Origin: an uncultured Clostridia bacterium
GTDB taxonomy: Bacteria > Bacillota > Clostridia > Oscillospirales > Ruminococcaceae
Reading direction: 5' to 3'
Assembly (NCBI GenBank): GCA_947628385.1
Contig: CANQZS010000016.1
Coordinates: forward strand, 1-16,399
Length of the DNA stretch: 16,399 nt
A program made the position numbers and the translations under genes. This document shows positions 7,207 to 15,420 of this stretch, one piece after another. How positions within the stretch are numbered: the stretch's first letter is position 1; the number at the start of each line of letters is the position of its first letter. Under the pieces are notes generated by a model, which was not told where the DNA came from, did not search any database, and saw only the letters and a list, made by a program, of their open reading frames with translations.

Positions 7207-7229
7207 GAAGTTTTCAGGAGGGATCTAAT

Positions 7230-9020
7230 ATGGACGCAAATTTACTTGACAGCATTGCAAGCGAAGTCAACAGCGGCGTGTTTGCCATATGGTACCTGAT
7301 AGGTGCCGCACTGGTATTCTTTATGCAGGCAGGCTTTGCAATGGTAGAAACAGGCTTCACAAGAGCCAAGAACGCGGCAAACATCATAATGAAAAACCTT
7401 ATGGATTTCTGTATCGGTGTGCCGATGTTCGTTCTGATAGGCTTTGGACTTCTTATGGGAGAGGACGTCGCAGGCTTTATCGGAAAACCCGGTTTTGATA
7501 TTTTCACAGCTTATGAAAATTTCGACTGGTCATCATTCGTATTCAACATGGTATTCTGCGCCACAACGGCAACTATCGTTTCCGGCGCAATGGCTGAAAG
7601 AACAAAATTCCTTTCATACTGCGTATATTCCGCAGTGATAAGCGCGCTCATCTATCCTATCGAAGCGCACTGGATCTGGAATTCCGACGGCTGGCTCGCA
7701 CAGCTTGGGTTCCATGATTTTGCAGGCTCCTGCGCGATCCACATGGTAGGCGGTATTTCCGCACTTATCGGCGCAAAGATCCTTGGACCACGTATCGGAA
7801 AATTCGTTACCGACAAGAAGACCGGCAAGGTAACAAAGGTAAACGCTATCCCCGGACACTCGCTCACTCTTGGCGCACTGGGCTGCTTTATCCTCTGGTT
7901 CGGCTGGTACGGCTTTAACGGCGCTGCTGCAACTACTCCCGCACAGCTCGGTTCGATATTCCTTACAACAACTATCGCGCCGTCCGTTGCAACGGTAGTA
8001 TGTATGATATTCACATGGATAAAGTACAAAAAGCCTGATGTTTCAATGTGTCTGAACGCTTCTCTTGCAGGTCTGGTAGGAATTACCGCTGGCTGCGACG
8101 TTATGGACGCGGCAGGCGCGTGCGTTGTAGGCGCAGTTTCAGGACTTCTGGTAGTATTCGGCGTATGGCTCCTTGACCATGTTCTTCACATTGACGATCC
8201 TGTAGGTGCAGTTGCCGTACATATGATGAACGGTATATGGGGAACATTAGCCGTAGGACTTCTTGCTAATCCTGCCGTTCCGACATACGGTATCGCAAAC
8301 AAAGCCGGCGAAACGATAGGCGGTCTGTTCTACACAGGCGACGCGGAGCTTCTCGGACTTCAGTGCCTTGGAATAGTTACTGTTGCCGCTTGGACAGCCG
8401 TAGCTATCACGATAACATTCTTTATCATCAAAGCGACCATTGGTCTCCGTGCTTCCGTTGAGGAGGAAACGAGAGGTCTGGATATTACCGAACACGGTCT
8501 TGTATCCTCTTATGCAGACTTTATGCCTGCTCTCAATGCAAATAACATTGCTGTATTCACCGGAGCGACGACCTCCGAGGCTGCGCCTGCGCCTGTTGCG
8601 GCGGCAGTTCCTGTAACGGTTTCGGAAAGACCGCATATCGAAAAGCTTTCCGATTCAAAGAACAAGTACACCAAAATATCTGTTGTCTGCAAGCAGAACA
8701 AATTTGAAGATCTCAAGCGTGAGCTTGGCGACATTGGCGTTACCGGTCTGACGGTAACTCAGATACTTGGCTGCGGAACTCAGAGAGGCGCAGGTGAAAT
8801 GTACCGTGGTGTTCCTGTAGAAACCACGCTTCTGCCAAAGGTAAAGGTAGAGGTAGTAGTCTGCAAGGTACCTGTTGAAACTGTCATTGAAGCTGCGAGA
8901 AAGGCATTGTACACCGGTCACATTGGTGACGGAAAGATTTTCGTATATGATGTTGAGGACGTTATCAGGGTACGTACAGGTGAAAGCGGATATGACGCTT
9001 TACAGGACGCAGATGAATAA
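7230..9020 (+). CDS. Ammonium transporter fused to a PII signalling domain (Amt-PII)
   Basis: A 596-residue fusion. Residues 1 to about 415 are an Amt/Rh-family channel with about eleven membrane helices: AIWYLIGAALVFFMQAGFAMVE, the signature HDFAGSCAIHMVGG with His171, and AVAVHMMNGIWG with His331, the twin histidines of the ammonium pore. A linker rich in Ala, Pro and Val (about 445-480) leads to a complete PII (GlnB/GlnK) domain, about 485-596. There, Tyr525 in EMYRG matches enteric Tyr46 and Val530 stands at the place of uridylylated Tyr51; the nucleotide-binding TGHIGDGKIFV is intact. In separate systems GlnK plugs AmtB from the cytoplasm when nitrogen is plentiful; here the plug would be tethered and sense ATP, ADP and 2-oxoglutarate without uridylylation. 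AGGAGG (7216-7221) sits eight bases before the ATG. It has its own promoter, a regulatory leader and a terminator. Confidence 0.95.
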   Translation: MDANLLDSIASEVNSGVFAIWYLIGAALVFFMQAGFAMVETGFTRAKNAANIIMKNLMDFCIGVPMFVLIGFGLLMGEDVAGFIGKPGFDIFTAYENFDWSSFVFNMVFCATTATIVSGAMAERTKFLSYCVYSAVISALIYPIEAHWIWNSDGWLAQLGFHDFAGSCAIHMVGGISALIGAKILGPRIGKFVTDKKTGKVTKVNAIPGHSLTLGALGCFILWFGWYGFNGAAATTPAQLGSIFLTTTIAPSVATVVCMIFTWIKYKKPDVSMCLNASLAGLVGITAGCDVMDAAGACVVGAVSGLLVVFGVWLLDHVLHIDDPVGAVAVHMMNGIWGTLAVGLLANPAVPTYGIANKAGETIGGLFYTGDAELLGLQCLGIVTVAAWTAVAITITFFIIKATIGLRASVEEETRGLDITEHGLVSSYADFMPALNANNIAVFTGATTSEAAPAPVAAAVPVTVSERPHIEKLSDSKNKYTKISVVCKQNKFEDLKRELGDIGVTGLTVTQILGCGTQRGAGEMYRGVPVETTLLPKVKVEVVVCKVPVETVIEAARKALYTGHIGDGKIFVYDVEDVIRVRTGESGYDALQDADE

Positions 9021-9056
9021 CGCATACATTATCCAATTCCTTTTCATAAAATTATC

Positions 9057-9099
9057 AAGTATCGCTTCCGGCGAAGTCGGGGGCGATACTTATTTTATT
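9057..9099 (+). terminator. Rho-independent terminator of amt-PII
   Basis: AAGTATCGC (9057-9065) pairs with GCGATACTT (9083-9091). The T-rich tail ATTTTATTT follows. It lies 37 bases after the stop codon. Confidence 0.8.
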
Positions 9100-9131
9100 T
9101 CAATAATAATTTTGCGCAAAGCGCGAAACGC

Positions 9132-9514
9132 AATGTGTAATTAACAATTTTGCGCCGCAGGCGCAAAATTGAAAAGCTGGTCAAGCCAGACAAAACCTTT
9201 GGTTTTGTTTTGCCCAGACTTGCGGATTCCAAAGGCAGAGCCTTTGGTCGCGCAGATGAACGCAGTTCGTTTTTCGCAGGCGGCGAAACTCTCCTTTTCA
9301 AAACGCTCTGCAAAGGGGTGAATTGCAAACAGCGCAGAGCTGTTTGCAAGAGGGGAACGCTTCTGCAAAAACCAAACTTCGTTTGGCTGAGAGCGTTCCC
9401 CTTAAACTTACGTTAAATATTTTAAAGACCGCAGTCAACAGCCCAGTGAGCTGTTGACTGCCAAAGCTTATTTAAGCTTTTATTAATTGTCTGACTGCTT
9501 ACGAATTACGCATT
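9132..9514. repeat. Hairpin-mosaic intergenic element, MITE-like
   Basis: This gene-free block is almost wholly made of consecutive inverted repeats. The clearest stems are CAATTTTGCGCC with a 3-base loop (9145-9171, 12 bp), ACAAAACC (9190-9208), CCAAAGGC (9229-9247), GCAAACAGC (9325-9347), AGGGGAACGCT (9351-9402, 11 bp, with an inner CCAAAC/GTTTGG hairpin at 9372-9386), GCAGTCAACAGC (9431-9461, 12 bp) and AAAGCTTA (9463-9480). The block is bounded by AATGTGTAATT (9132-9142) and AATTACGCATT (9504-9514), inverted copies with one mismatch that may be terminal repeats. Open frames across it on both strands are by-products of the symmetry. It could be a non-autonomous mobile element, a nested set of insertions, or a structured RNA. 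No flanking target duplication was established. Confidence 0.6.
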
Positions 9515-9519
9515 AATTA

Positions 9520-9551
9520 AATATCCCCCGTTCTTTTGAACGAGGGATATT
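9520..9551 (-). terminator. Terminator of the phosphohexomutase gene
   Basis: AATATCCCCCGTTC (9520-9533) pairs with GAACGAGGGATATT (9538-9551) around a TTTT loop, with one C-A mismatch. It lies 18 bases past the mutase stop on the minus strand. The T-tract on that side is short (TTTAATTAAT), so it may work partly in both directions. Confidence 0.7.
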
Positions 9552-9569
9552 CCTCTGCTTATCAAAATA

Positions 9570-11291
9570 TCAGAAACCAAGTATGCTCTTGAAATCATCA
9601 GCAATTTTTGCTTCAAGTGCATCTGATTCTTTCTTTGTCGCTCCCGTGGTGGTGTAGTAAGCCTTGATCTTAGGCTCCGTTCCGGAGGGACGGATTATTA
9701 CCGACGCACCATCTGTAAGCGCAAATGTCAGAACGTCCGACTTGGGAAGCGTGAGCTTCGTCTTTGCTCCCGTCGCACAATCCGTCGAAGTGCTGTTAAG
9801 ATAATCGTCAAACCTTGTAACGGTAAGTCCGGCGATCTCCTTTGGAGTATTCGTGCGGAGATCTGTCATTATCTCTTTCATTCTCTGCATACCGCTTGCT
9901 CCCTCACAGGTGAACGACTGCTGAGCATGAGTATAAACTCCGTATTTCTTATACATATTCTCTCTCGCCTGTAAAAGAGAAATTCCCTTTGTGCGATAGA
10001 AAGCCGCCATTTCACATATCAGCATGGAAGCAACTACGGCGTCCTTGTCTCTTACATATGAACCCGCAAGATAACCATAGCTCTCCTCAAAACCGAAGAT
10101 GTATCTGTCCTGCTCGCCCTTTGCTTCAAGGAATCCTATCTGCTCGCCGATAAATTTGAATCCGGTAAGAACTTCTACTATCTTTACTCCGTATTCCTTT
10201 GCAATAGCTTTGGTGATGTCGGTAGTAACTATGGTCTTTACTGCAATAGGCTCCTCCGGCATTGTTCCCAGCTTTGTTCTTTCCTCACAGATGTATTCAA
10301 GAAGCATTGCTCCTACTTCGTTTCCGCTGAACAGAACATATCCGCCGTTGCCGTCGGGAACTGCAATTCCCACACGGTCGCAGTCCGGATCGGTGGCAAG
10401 CAGAAGATCCGGCTTTACAGTCTCGCAAAGCTTCAGACCAAGTGCAAGAGCTTCCTTTATTTCAGGATTCGGGAAAGGACAGGTAGTGAAGTTTCCGTTA
10501 GGATATTCCTGCTCGGGAACTACCGTAACGTCCTTTATGCCGATCTTATCAAGTATCATGCGTACAGGCTTGTTTCCTGTTCCGTTAAGAGGAGTATACA
10601 CTACCTTAAGACCGCTTGCGGCGCACAGATCGGTATGGATACCCTGTTCTGCTACCTTTCCGATGTAAGCGGAAATAACGTCCTGACTGATGTATTCGAT
10701 CGAACCGTCCTCAATACCCTTGCTGAACGGGATAAGCTTTGCGCCGTCGAACATGGGGACCTCATTTATGTTTTTGAGAACTATCTCGGCAGCTTCAAGG
10801 GTGAGTTGACAGCCGTCCGAACCGTATACCTTATATCCGTTGTACTTAGCCGGATTGTGACTTGCGGTAATAACGATGCCGGCGCTGCATTTAAGCTCAC
10901 GAACGGCAAACGAAAGCATCGGAGTAGGCATGAGCTCGCTGTAGATGTAGACCTTGATACCGTTTGCAGCCAGAACGGAAGCGGCTTCCTTTGCAAAAAC
11001 GTCGGATTTTATCCTGCTGTCATAGGCGATAGCGACGGAGGGATCGGCAGGAAACGCCTTGTTTACATAATCCGCAAGTCCCTGAGTAGCGCGCCTGATG
11101 GTATAGATGTTCATTCTGTATGCGCCTGCGCCGATAACGCCTCTCAGACCGCCCGTACCGAATTCAAGATCGCGGTAGAATCTGTCGGTGATAGCCTCCT
11201 GATCTCCTTGAATAGATCTCAGCTCTGTCTGCAGATCGGGATCGTCAACTGCTTTTTCAAGCCAGAGGGAATAGAGTTCTGTTTCGTTCAT
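9570..11291 (-). CDS. Phosphoglucomutase/phosphomannomutase, PgcA type
   Basis: A 573-residue alpha-D-phosphohexomutase that interconverts glucose 6-phosphate and glucose 1-phosphate (or the mannose equivalents), linking glycolysis to glycogen, wall and surface sugar synthesis. Visible marks are FGTGGLRGVIGAG near residues 45-57, the phosphoserine loop TASHNPAKYNGYKVYG with Ser144, the metal loop DPDCDRVG with Asp301, Asp303 and Asp305, the sugar-specificity loop GFEESYG and the phosphate-binding RPSGTEPK near the C-terminus. Length suits the long PgcA/PGM2-like subgroup. The start is the ATG at 11289-11291, because GGAGGTAATTTTT precedes it; the ATG five codons upstream lies before that ribosome site. 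The gene stands alone with its own promoter and terminator. Glucose against mannose preference cannot be settled from sequence. Confidence 0.93.
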   Translation of the reverse strand: MNETELYSLWLEKAVDDPDLQTELRSIQGDQEAITDRFYRDLEFGTGGLRGVIGAGAYRMNIYTIRRATQGLADYVNKAFPADPSVAIAYDSRIKSDVFAKEAASVLAANGIKVYIYSELMPTPMLSFAVRELKCSAGIVITASHNPAKYNGYKVYGSDGCQLTLEAAEIVLKNINEVPMFDGAKLIPFSKGIEDGSIEYISQDVISAYIGKVAEQGIHTDLCAASGLKVVYTPLNGTGNKPVRMILDKIGIKDVTVVPEQEYPNGNFTTCPFPNPEIKEALALGLKLCETVKPDLLLATDPDCDRVGIAVPDGNGGYVLFSGNEVGAMLLEYICEERTKLGTMPEEPIAVKTIVTTDITKAIAKEYGVKIVEVLTGFKFIGEQIGFLEAKGEQDRYIFGFEESYGYLAGSYVRDKDAVVASMLICEMAAFYRTKGISLLQARENMYKKYGVYTHAQQSFTCEGASGMQRMKEIMTDLRTNTPKEIAGLTVTRFDDYLNSTSTDCATGAKTKLTLPKSDVLTFALTDGASVIIRPSGTEPKIKAYYTTTGATKKESDALEAKIADDFKSILGF

Positions 11292-11371
11292 AAAAATTAC
11301 CTCCATGTCCGAAAATTTTTGGAGCGGCGGAAAACCGCGCCGAAAAAGTTCTCATAAATTTCTACAATACA

Positions 11372-11400
11372 AGTATATCACAAATATTTCCGTTTGAAAA
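11372..11400 (-). promoter_or_regulatory. Promoter of the phosphohexomutase gene
   Basis: Read on the minus strand, TTTTCA (11395-11400) and TATACT (11372-11377) are 17 bases apart. Transcription would begin near 11366, about 75 bases before the start codon. The spacer between the two divergent promoters holds one small inverted repeat (CTGTTTT/AAAACAG, 11424-11442) and nothing else recognisable. Confidence 0.6.
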
Positions 11401-11503
11401 TAGGTTTCAAGAAAATTTAACAACTGTTTTCAAAAAAAACAGCCGCGGCAGGACAATTGCTTATGAATAATATCGGACCGTACAGATAAAAACAGCGCCC
11501 GTA

Positions 11504-11532
11504 TTGCAATTCAGGAAAAAATGTGATATAAT
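11504..11532 (+). promoter_or_regulatory. Promoter of the hydrolase-yifB unit
   Basis: TTGCAA (11504-11509) and a perfect TATAAT (11527-11532) are separated by 17 bases. Transcription would begin near 11539, leaving a leader of about 70 bases before GGAGAGG (11597-11603) and the ATG. Confidence 0.7.
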
Positions 11533-11610
11533 ATAAAATAACAGCCGGCAGGATCGGCGGGAATATCGGATCTGCGGCAAATCAAAATTTATCACGGGAG
11601 AGGTAATATC

Positions 11611-12561
11611 ATGAATTATACAAAGGAACAAGGAACATTCCCCAGTTCAAACGGAAAGGACAATATCGCTTATTATATCTATAGACCGGCGTCCGAGCCG
11701 AAGGCTGTCCTACAGATAGTTCACGGAATGTGCGAATACGCCGGAAGATATGAGGATCTTATAAGCTTTCTGTGCTCTGACGGCATAATGGTCATCTGCC
11801 ATGACCACCTCGGACACGGTGCTTCCGCGGCAAGTCCCGAGGAGCTCGGCTTTTTTGCGGACGAACGAGGCTGGCAGTACCTTATCAAGGATACCGTTCA
11901 CGTCAGCAAAATGATACGTTCCAAGGACAGAAAAATACCATTCTATATACTCGGACACAGCATGGGCTCTCTGGTGGTAAGGGCTGCGCTTGCAAAATAT
12001 GATTTTCTTTACAGCGGCTCGATCATAATGGGAACTCTCAATACCAAGGTCGGAACGGACGCAGGTATCCTGCTGACAAGAGCCCTTTGTAAAATAAAGG
12101 GAAATATGTACCGCTCAAAGGCTGTAGACGAGCTTATTTTCGGTCTGAGCAACAGAAAAATAGAGGATCCCGCCAGCGAATATTCTTGGCTGACAAGAGA
12201 CGATGATATTGTTTCGGCTTATGAAAACGATCCGCTGTGCAATTTCCATTTTACGGTGAGAGCTTATTCCGACCTGCTGTTCCTTGTAAGCTATGTTTCC
12301 GATAAAAACTGGGCAAAGAAAATAGATAAGGAGCTTCCCATACTGATATGCAGCGGCACCGACGACCCTATCGGGAATTACGGAAAGGGTCCTCAGGAGG
12401 TCTTTGACGCATTGAACGCAGAGGGAGCCTCCGATATAGAGCTGAAGCTCTACAGCGGCGGCAGACACGAGATCCTGAACGAAACAAACAGGACGGAGGT
12501 CTATGAGGATATTCTTTCATGGCTCAACGCCCATATTTCTGAAATTGAAGGGAAGCAGTAA
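11611..12561 (+). CDS. Alpha/beta hydrolase, monoacylglycerol lipase-like
   Basis: A 316-residue serine hydrolase of the alpha/beta-hydrolase fold, closest in pattern to the Hydrolase_4 (monoglyceride lipase/lysophospholipase) group. Visible marks are the oxyanion-side VHGMCEYAGRYEDL, the early motif HDHLGHGAS, the nucleophile elbow GHSMGS with Ser117, the probable acid Asp252 in CSGTDDPIG, and His286 in GGRHEILNE. The triad order Ser-Asp-His is correct and the segment between about 150 and 210 would be the lid. There is no signal peptide, so it acts in the cytoplasm, probably on a lipid ester or small ester; the substrate is not predictable. It is the first gene of a two-gene unit, its stop two bases before the yifB start. 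That pairing gives no clear functional hint. Confidence 0.87.
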   Translation: MNYTKEQGTFPSSNGKDNIAYYIYRPASEPKAVLQIVHGMCEYAGRYEDLISFLCSDGIMVICHDHLGHGASAASPEELGFFADERGWQYLIKDTVHVSKMIRSKDRKIPFYILGHSMGSLVVRAALAKYDFLYSGSIIMGTLNTKVGTDAGILLTRALCKIKGNMYRSKAVDELIFGLSNRKIEDPASEYSWLTRDDDIVSAYENDPLCNFHFTVRAYSDLLFLVSYVSDKNWAKKIDKELPILICSGTDDPIGNYGKGPQEVFDALNAEGASDIELKLYSGGRHEILNETNRTEVYEDILSWLNAHISEIEGKQ

Positions 12562-12563
12562 AA

Positions 12564-14090
12564 ATGTTTGCTAAGGTAAGAAGTCTCGGACTTTTCGGTC
12601 TGAACGCCTTTTCCGTTGACGTTGAGGTGGAAACGAGCAAGGGAACTCCCATGTTCGATATAGTCGGCTTGGCTGACACTGTTGTAAAGGAGAGCCGCGA
12701 ACGTATCCGCGCGGCTATGAGAGCTGCCGGACTTGCATTCCCGCTTATGAAAGTAGTTGTAAACCTTGCTCCTGCCGATACAAAAAAATCCGGAAGCGTA
12801 CACGATCTTGCCGTATTTATGGCAATGCTCTGCGTTCAGGGACGGATAAATGAAGATATTTCCAAAACAGCCTTTATCGGCGAGCTTTCGCTCAACGGCG
12901 ACGTAAGACCGATAAACGGAGTCCTGCCAATGGTCATGCTGGCAAGGCAGGAGGGCTTTGAAAGCGTTTTTGTTCCTGCGGAAAACGCCTTTGAAGCAAG
13001 CGTAGTAGACGGAATATCCGTCTACGGCGTGGAAAACACCAAGGACATAATAAAGCATTTTGACAGGGAATCGGTAATTCTTCCCGAGAGCAAATATGTA
13101 ATAAAGCAGGAGGAGCGCTTCGATACGGTGGATTTTGCCGACGTAAAAGGTCAGTACGCCGCCAAAAAAGCTTTGGAATACGCCGCCGCAGGCGGTCACA
13201 ACGTGCTTATGATAGGAAGTCCCGGATCGGGCAAATCCATGCTCGCCAAAAGAATAACCACCATTCTTCCGGAAATGACCTTTGAGGAATCCATTGAAAC
13301 CACAAATATTCATTCCGTAAGCGGTCTTGTGGATAAAAGATCACCCTTAGTGACAAAAAGACCGTTCAGAAGTCCTCACCACACCATCTCCGCAGCGGGA
13401 CTTGCAGGAGGAGGAACTATCCCCAAGCCGGGAGAGATCTCGCTTGCTCATAACGGGGTACTTTTTCTGGACGAGCTTCCGGAATTCAACCGTCAGACTC
13501 TGGAGATACTCCGTCAGCCGTTAGAGGACGGCAAAGTCACCATTTCAAGAGCCTCCGGAACGGTCACATACCCGTGCAATTTTATGCTGATCGCGGCAAT
13601 GAATCCTTGTCCGTGCGGATATTTTGGTCACCCGTCAAGGAAGTGCATATGCGGCAGCAAGCGTGATACATACATTTCAAAGATCAGCGGACCTCTCCTT
13701 GACAGGTTCGATATACACGTAGAAGTCCCGCCGGTAGAATTTGAGCATATCAACTCCTCGGAAAAGGAGGAAAGCTCCGCGCAGATAAGGGAACGCGTAC
13801 AGGCAGCCAGAGAGATACAGAACAGGCGGTTCAAGGGAACGGGAATTTCCTGCAATGCAGAGATAACGCCGGACATTCTGTCCGAGGTCTGCAAAATGAC
13901 GGACAAAGCCACAGCAACGCTTAAAAATGTTTTTGAGAAAATGGGACTTTCCGCAAGGGCATACGATCGTATTCTAAAAGTAGCGAGGACTATTGCGGAC
14001 ATGAGCGGTTCCGATGTAATAGACAAAGCGCACATAGCGCAAGCGGTACAATTCAGGAGCCTTGACCGGAAATACTGGACGCAGAGCTAA
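12564..14090 (+). CDS. YifB/ComM family AAA+ ATPase (Mg-chelatase-like)
   Basis: A 508-residue protein with the three-part YifB layout: an N-terminal ChlI/Lon-protease-like domain (about 1-170, with SVDVEVETSKGTPMFDIVGL and NLAPADTKKSGSVHDLAV), a Mg-chelatase-like AAA+ core and a C-terminal lid (about 405-505). Walker A is GSPGSGKS with Lys224. Walker B is GVLFLDELPEF with Asp303 and Glu304. NPCPCGYFGHPSRKCICG holds the four-cysteine insertion usual in this family. Despite the name it is not a chelatase. The characterised homologue ComM is a hexameric helicase that promotes branch migration in natural transformation of Gammaproteobacteria; the role in Clostridia is not established. It begins two bases after the hydrolase stop and a terminator follows, so it is the last gene of the unit. 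Confidence 0.94.
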   Translation: MFAKVRSLGLFGLNAFSVDVEVETSKGTPMFDIVGLADTVVKESRERIRAAMRAAGLAFPLMKVVVNLAPADTKKSGSVHDLAVFMAMLCVQGRINEDISKTAFIGELSLNGDVRPINGVLPMVMLARQEGFESVFVPAENAFEASVVDGISVYGVENTKDIIKHFDRESVILPESKYVIKQEERFDTVDFADVKGQYAAKKALEYAAAGGHNVLMIGSPGSGKSMLAKRITTILPEMTFEESIETTNIHSVSGLVDKRSPLVTKRPFRSPHHTISAAGLAGGGTIPKPGEISLAHNGVLFLDELPEFNRQTLEILRQPLEDGKVTISRASGTVTYPCNFMLIAAMNPCPCGYFGHPSRKCICGSKRDTYISKISGPLLDRFDIHVEVPPVEFEHINSSEKEESSAQIRERVQAAREIQNRRFKGTGISCNAEITPDILSEVCKMTDKATATLKNVFEKMGLSARAYDRILKVARTIADMSGSDVIDKAHIAQAVQFRSLDRKYWTQS

Positions 14091-14102
14091 GATATTCAAA
14101 AA

Positions 14103-14132
14103 CAGGGAGTATCCTTACCGGAATACTCCCTG
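14103..14132. terminator. Bidirectional terminator between convergent genes
   Basis: CAGGGAGTATCC (14103-14114) pairs with GGAATACTCCCTG (14120-14132), with one bulged A and a 5-base loop. ACATTTATTT follows on the plus strand. On the minus strand TTTTTGAATA follows. It therefore serves both yifB and the AI-2E gene, whose stops lie 12 and 5 bases from it. Confidence 0.85.
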
Positions 14133-14137
14133 TACAT

Positions 14138-15397
14138 TTATTTCGCCGGTGCGGAAGTCTCGGCTTTTTCATCGCCTGCGCTCTTGGGCGGCGAAGCCGC
14201 CGGAGGAAAGTTTACATCTATGTCATAATAATCCTTTGTCCTGTGCGAAAGTCTTTTCTTTTTAAGGATATATGCAATAGCTTCACTGAACAGCGCATAT
14301 ATTACCGCAAACACCGGAACTCCAAGAAGCATTCCCGCAAAGCCGAAAAGTCCTCCGCCAACAAATATAGCAAACATTACCCAGAACGGAGTAAGTCCCG
14401 TGGAATCGCCTATTATCTTAGGTCCGAGAATATTTCCGTCAAATTGCTGCAATACGATAATGAATATTATGAACGGTATGACCTGCTTGGGCGCAGCCAT
14501 AAGCAGCAGCAGCGCACTCGGTATCGCGCCGATAAACGGTCCGAAAAACGGGATTATGTTCGTAACTCCTATTATAACGCTTATGAGCGCAATAAAATCC
14601 ATTTGCATTATCGTCATGACTATAAAGCATATCAGACCGATAATAAACGAATCCAGCAGCTTTCCGGAAAGGAACCCCGAAAGCGTTTTGTTCGCCTCAG
14701 AGCATACGGTAAGCAAATTCTTGCTGAATTTCTTTGGGAACAGCGCATAAACTATTTTTCTTGCCTGAGCCGCAAAGGTCTCCTTGCTGAAAAGAAGATA
14801 TATCGCTACCACAAAACCGATAAGGCAATCCTTTATCGCTGCCAGAACAACTATCGCGCTGTCCTTAAGCTTCATTGATATATCTCCGATCTTTGGAATG
14901 ATATTGTTGGCATATTCCATGAGCTTAGGATATATGGTATCGATCTGTGATTCTATAGCCGAAACGATATTCGGATAATTTCCAAGGAATTTGGTAACGA
15001 GTTCCTCTATCTGGCGGCGGTAATCGGAAATGCTCGAAAAGATCTCAATAACGCTTGTTATTATCTGATTTACAATTATCACAATAAGCGCTACGATTAT
15101 TGCAATAAAAAGTACCATGCTCAGAAAAACGCTCAGAGCGCGGGTAAGCTTTGGACGTTCCTTTTTCCGCTCGGTTATTTTTTTGATTCTTTTCTCGATA
15201 AATTTCATTATCGGATTGCACAGATAAGCTATCACAGCGCCCCATGTCACAGGAGCTGCAACTCTGAAAAATTCCTTTATGTAATGTGAGACTGTTGAAA
15301 ATTTCAGGAATATTATTATCATCAGAAAGCATATTGCAAAGGTTATCACGCAGTAGGCTGCAATAGTATTATATTTCCTGTTAAAATCTAATTTCAA
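14138..15397 (-). CDS. AI-2E family transporter (YdiK/PerM-like membrane protein)
   Basis: A 419-residue integral membrane protein. Two N-terminal helices (about 12-32 and 45-62) and a third (about 85-110) come first. A long soluble, partly coiled region follows (about 115-180), then a set of C-terminal helices. The family hallmark GVTNIIPFFGPFIGAIP is at about 277-293, and FDGNILGPKIIGDSTGL near 320 is also typical. The tail after about 385 is charged and rich in Pro and Ala. The family is named after autoinducer-2 export, but most members have no proven substrate, and some are sodium/proton antiporters or peptide-related exporters. The start is a TTG: AAGGAGAG precedes it at suitable spacing and no ATG or GTG is nearby. 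The gene is monocistronic. Confidence 0.92.
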   Translation of the reverse strand: MKLDFNRKYNTIAAYCVITFAICFLMIIIFLKFSTVSHYIKEFFRVAAPVTWGAVIAYLCNPIMKFIEKRIKKITERKKERPKLTRALSVFLSMVLFIAIIVALIVIIVNQIITSVIEIFSSISDYRRQIEELVTKFLGNYPNIVSAIESQIDTIYPKLMEYANNIIPKIGDISMKLKDSAIVVLAAIKDCLIGFVVAIYLLFSKETFAAQARKIVYALFPKKFSKNLLTVCSEANKTLSGFLSGKLLDSFIIGLICFIVMTIMQMDFIALISVIIGVTNIIPFFGPFIGAIPSALLLLMAAPKQVIPFIIFIIVLQQFDGNILGPKIIGDSTGLTPFWVMFAIFVGGGLFGFAGMLLGVPVFAVIYALFSEAIAYILKKKRLSHRTKDYYDIDVNFPPAASPPKSAGDEKAETSAPAK

Positions 15398-15420
15398 TTT
15401 GCTCTCTCCTTAGTCGTGAT

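Noticed and set aside
7114..7299. Small open frame across the amt leader
   Set aside because: It starts between the -35 and -10 boxes, so its ATG precedes the predicted transcription start, and it runs into the amt gene in another frame. The bases are better explained by the tandem hexaloop hairpins.
9095..9416. Overlapping open frames of 75-89 codons on both strands in the gap after amt
   Set aside because: They run through the hairpin mosaic. The frames on the two strands mirror each other, as expected from inverted repeats, and the peptides show no domain or ribosome site.
9132..9514. Possible CRISPR array
   Set aside because: The repeats are inverted hairpins of different sequence, not direct repeats of constant length with unique spacers.
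10635..11357. 240-codon frame antisense to the phosphohexomutase
   Set aside because: It is a shadow of a gene with all four catalytic loops of the mutase family. It runs out into the divergent spacer with no motif of its own.
12501..13313. 270-codon frame antisense to the start of yifB
   Set aside because: The plus strand encodes an intact YifB N-terminal domain and Walker A. The antisense peptide has no recognisable pattern.
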